From the NCBI RefSeq assembly GCF_023566055.1, contig NZ_JALIQP010000002.1, forward strand, positions 1,163,506 to 1,227,505: DNA of 64,000 bases, in the 5' to 3' direction. This document shows positions 61,900 to 64,000 of this stretch, piece after piece (the stretch's first letter is position 1; every line of letters begins with the position of its first letter). The position numbers and the translations under genes were made by a program. Under the pieces are notes generated by a model. The model saw nothing but the letters and a program-made list of their open reading frames with translations. It searched no databases and had not been told where the DNA came from. The stretch is from Halosolutus amylolyticus. GTDB taxonomy: Archaea; Halobacteriota; Halobacteria; Halobacteriales; Natrialbaceae.

Positions 61900-62317
61900 G
61901 CTGTGACCACGAGCCCCGTTCACGCGCCGCCAGAAAAAGTCGCGAGCCTGCGACGGCAGGTCACGACGCGTGCACCCGACGCACTCGCGATCCGATCCGA
62001 ACGCGCCGGAGCCACAACGTGGCACGATAGTAGCCCAAAGGGGCCAATTTCGACTCGTTCTCTCCGAACGCCGACACGACGGCGACCGGGAGCGGGCGTT
62101 CGTCCGCCCCACTTACCGGCTGTTTTTGCCGGACCGATCGTCCGGTCCCCGCGGTCCTCCGGTCCCGATACTCGTCTGTCCCGTGCGCGGCCGTTCCGCC
62201 GGAAGCCCGGATCTTCCGGGCGTCCGAGATACCGGCATCACTCACCCCTACGACCGAGCAGGGGTATCGCTTGCGGGCGAAGCGTCACTTATGCGCTCGC
62301 CCACCGAACAGCGACCG
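61900..62317. other. Gene-free 418-bp stretch with short hairpins
   Basis: Contains CCCGGATCTTCCGGG (62206-62220) and CCCCT/AGGGG arms near 62247-62266, then a CACTTATG box (about 62286-62293) that fits a leaderless start at 62318. Several fair-sized open frames cross it in both directions but none has coding character. Confidence 0.5.
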
Positions 62318-62458
62318 ATGACTGACGCAGCCGACTGCGAGCCGAGGCCCGCCGGACAGGACGAGACCGAGCGCGACGACGCCCACCTCGACGACGTCGA
62401 AGAAGGGGCCGGCTGCACGGAGATCTGGGAGCATCTCGCCGAACAGCGCGACGAGTGA
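62318..62458 (+). CDS. Small acidic conserved haloarchaeal protein
   Basis: 46 residues from MTDAADCEPRPAG, ending CTEIWEHLAEQRDE. ATG at 62291 is an alternative; TATA spacing favours 62318. Two Cys are separated by about 30 residues. The sequence looks like a recurring haloarchaeal small protein whose tail (GCTEIWEHL) is its most conserved part. Function unknown. Confidence 0.6.
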   Translation: MTDAADCEPRPAGQDETERDDAHLDDVEEGAGCTEIWEHLAEQRDE

Positions 62459-62516
62459 GCCGAGATATTCGCCACGAGAGCGACTCTTTTGCCTCCGAGA
62501 CACGTACTGAACGACC

Positions 62517-63212
62517 ATGACCGACAACCGCTCCGGTGATCGATCCACCGACCGCGACGAACCCGATCGATCGATCCCGACGGACCGCGAATCGCCGGTC
62601 GGCGCACCCGTCATTCGGGGCGACGAATCGGTCACCGGTCCGCACGCCCGGGAGGCCGTCCAGTTCGATCCCACCGATCCCGACAGCGTCGCGGACGCCG
62701 CCGAGACCGTCCGCCGGTTCGCCTCCGACGACACCGCCGACGATCACCTCTACATGCTCCGCGGGGCCGCCGCCTCGGCCGCACTCGTCCGTGGCGAAGG
62801 CTCCTACAAGGCCGCCGCCGAACGCGCCGGCGGAGACGCCTCCGTCTCGTTCATCCGCAAGTGGGCCCGGGTCCACGACCTGCCGCGATCGGTCCGGAAA
62901 CAGGTCGCACTCGGCCAGATCGCGCCGACCGCCGCCAAACACATCGCCCGCGTCGGCGGCGAAGCGCGCCTCCTGCTCGCCTGGGCGGCCCTCGACGGCG
63001 ACCTCACGGTCCGGGACGTCCGGAGCGTCGCCAGCGCCATCAACAACGGGGCGCCGATCGAGCGAGCGCTCGCCGACCACGGCGTGCAACTCGGGCAACT
63101 CGAGGTCACGCTCTCGCCGGAGCGCTATCGCGATCTCCGTCGACGTGCCTCGATCGACGGCGTCGATCCCGGCGAGATCGTCACGGAAGCACTCGACGAG
63201 TACTTCGAGTGA
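62517..63212 (+). CDS. HTH protein (DUF7119-like)
   Basis: 231 residues. A disordered acidic head (1-45), then a helical domain with a ParB/KorB-like HTH: KAAAERAGGDASVSFIRKWA, then VRKQVALGQIAPTAAKHIARV (about 100-150). A ribbon-helix-helix-like tail (LSPERYRDLRRRASIDGVD, then VTEALDEYFE) ends it. Probably DNA-binding; targets unknown. It lies 106 nt before tRNA-Lys. Confidence 0.72.
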   Translation: MTDNRSGDRSTDRDEPDRSIPTDRESPVGAPVIRGDESVTGPHAREAVQFDPTDPDSVADAAETVRRFASDDTADDHLYMLRGAAASAALVRGEGSYKAAAERAGGDASVSFIRKWARVHDLPRSVRKQVALGQIAPTAAKHIARVGGEARLLLAWAALDGDLTVRDVRSVASAINNGAPIERALADHGVQLGQLEVTLSPERYRDLRRRASIDGVDPGEIVTEALDEYFE

Positions 63213-63285
63213 GCCTCCTAGGGGCACAGTACGTACCGACATCCGTCGCTGTCGCTGACATTCGCGGGCAACGAAGAAAGAAACG

Positions 63286-63290
63286 TTTAA
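63286..63290 (+). promoter_or_regulatory. Box A of tRNA-Lys
   Basis: CGTTTAAC, about 31 nt before the tRNA 5' end. Confidence 0.55.
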
Positions 63291-63318
63291 CCCCTACTCA
63301 CCGATAGTACGAAGCGCA

Positions 63319-63392
<74 letters not shown>

Positions 63393-63518
63393 CTTTTGCC
63401 GCGAGCGAACTCGTGAGTGTCAAAACGGCCACGAGCGATTTGAAGTAGAGCAAAAAGGCGCAGCGTAGCGAGCATTTCTGGGCGTAGCATCGACTCACGA
63501 CGAATTGCCACTCGGAAA

Positions 63519-63594
63519 AGCCAAGGGCCGGATTTGAACCGGCGGTAGGCGGCTCTGCAGGCCGCTGCGTTCGGCCGGACTCTGCCACCTTGGC
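63519..63594 (-). tRNA. tRNA-Cys (anticodon GCA)
   Basis: 76 nt. Acceptor GCCAAGG/CCTTGGC, anticodon arm GCGGC-CTGCAGA-GCCGC with anticodon GCA, T arm GCCGG-TTCAAAT-CCGGC. No CCA encoded. It follows the 5S rRNA on the same strand, the usual end of a haloarchaeal rRNA operon, but has its own promoter box. Confidence 0.97.
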
Positions 63595-63620
63595 GCAGTA
63601 CAACGTTGTCACTGCGTTCG

Positions 63621-63626
63621 TTTAAG
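63621..63626 (-). promoter_or_regulatory. Box A of tRNA-Cys
   Basis: GCTTAAAC on the minus strand, about 29 nt before the tRNA 5' end. The tRNA can be transcribed apart from the rRNA operon. Confidence 0.55.
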
Positions 63627-63830
63627 CATAGCGGTACGGCGCGAGGGTAGCTGTGGGATCCGATCGTCAGCGGCGAACCACTCCGATCCACGATAGCGAG
63701 ACGGACTGGAGAGAACGGCGACGTTCGATCGGAAGCGATCGAATCCGAAAGATCTCCGCTGCTATGGCCGCCTGGTACCGACTAGCGGAGGCGAACCGTC
63801 GGCACACCGGCCTCGGTACGTTCGATATGC

Positions 63831-63865
63831 AAAAAGCCCCACACAGCTGTCGCTGTGCGAGGCTC
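63831..63865 (-). terminator. Terminator after the 5S rRNA
   Basis: On the minus strand GAGCCTCGCACAGC, loop GACA, GCTGTGTGGGGCTTTTT: a strong hairpin followed by five T. It lies about 17-50 nt beyond the 5S 3' end and upstream of the tRNA-Cys promoter. Confidence 0.75.
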
Positions 63866-63881
63866 GAAATGAGAGTATGAG

Positions 63882-64000
63882 TGGTGGCGGCGAATCGAGT
63901 TTCCCAGAGGGTCTCCCACTCCAGTACTCACCGAAACGCAGGCGGGCTTATCTTCCGTGTTCGGGATGGGTACGGGAGGAACCCCGCCGCTGTGGCCGCC
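63882..64000 (-). rRNA. rrf: 5S ribosomal RNA, 3' part (5' end outside the window)
   Basis: The minus strand reads GGCGGCCACAGCGGCGGGGT, then CCCGTACCCATCCCGAACAC, CGCCTGCGTTTCGGTGAGTA and ends in CGCCGCCACCA, the 5S pattern with the closing stem GGCGGCCA/CGCCGCC. About 119 of roughly 122 nt are inside the window. The rest of the operon (23S, 16S) should lie beyond position 64000. Confidence 0.95.

Noticed and set aside
63653..63880. 75-codon open frame between tRNA-Cys and 5S rRNA
   Set aside because: Overlaps the terminator hairpin of the rRNA operon and has no coding character.

Overview
The window is chromosomal DNA of a halophilic archaeon (class Halobacteria; the wealth of CGATCG-type words would suit Natrialbales, but that is a guess). 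The signs are very high GC, acidic proteins, twin-arginine leaders, F420 enzymes, NOG1, aSUI1, Sec61-beta, and an rRNA operon end of haloarchaeal type. Most genes are leaderless: at least ten have a TATA-like box whose centre lies 23-31 nt before the start codon. That spacing was used here to choose several starts.

Layout. 1-9.5 kb: membrane metallopeptidase, multicopper oxidase with a Met/Gly repeat, HAD hydrolase, FAD-Rieske oxidoreductase, glycerophosphodiesterase, Tat-exported protein and NADPH:F420 reductase. 9.6-15 kb: thioredoxin, universal stress protein, a surface protein, an orphan formyltransferase, Sec61-beta (too short for usual ORF calling) and a membrane/wHTH gene pair. 15.1-20.5 kb: a Csp copper-storage protein, then SPW, GH15, SPW-VKOR-SPW and SDR genes. 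20.55-22.4 kb: a complete IS200/IS605 element (TnpA + TnpB) in front of pdxT. 22.4-24 kb: pdxT, a bifunctional-nuclease-family gene and hisE. 24.2-31.4 kb: a five-gene MoxR/DUF58/DUF4129 cluster, then a second Csp gene. 32-34.5 kb: a lipoprotein, a DUF5518-type membrane protein, and an AT-richer island with two divergently placed structured repeats. 34.5-42.8 kb: NOG1, an archaellin-fold protein, a DUF389 protein, EngB, a D-hydroxyacid dehydrogenase, a Nudix/eIF2B-like fusion and a phosphoesterase. 42.8-46.6 kb: hyuA-hyuB. 46.7-47.4 kb: a wHTH/PemK-like pair. 47.5-49.3 kb: cofE-mer. 50.1-55.2 kb: cspA, the canonical MoxR-DUF58-transglutaminase operon and aSUI1. 55.3-62.5 kb: rhodanese, Nudix, CPA2 antiporter, DUF5809/DUF5810 genes, rimI, an NSS transporter with small subunit, and a ferritin-like YciE protein. 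62.5-64 kb: an HTH protein, tRNA-Lys, tRNA-Cys and the 3' part of a 5S rRNA.

The most unusual signals are non-coding. (1) Three copies of an ~80-bp nested palindrome each start on the last base of a gene's TGA stop; two copies carry the same central loop in opposite orientation. (2) Two copies of a structured element at 34.12-34.39 kb point away from each other. Each keeps a possible pseudoknot through compensating base changes. (3) A perfect 34-bp palindrome nested in 11-bp arms follows engB. Among genes, the two parallel MoxR clusters, the SPW-VKOR-SPW operon and the wHTH/PemK pair are the best candidates for under-described systems.
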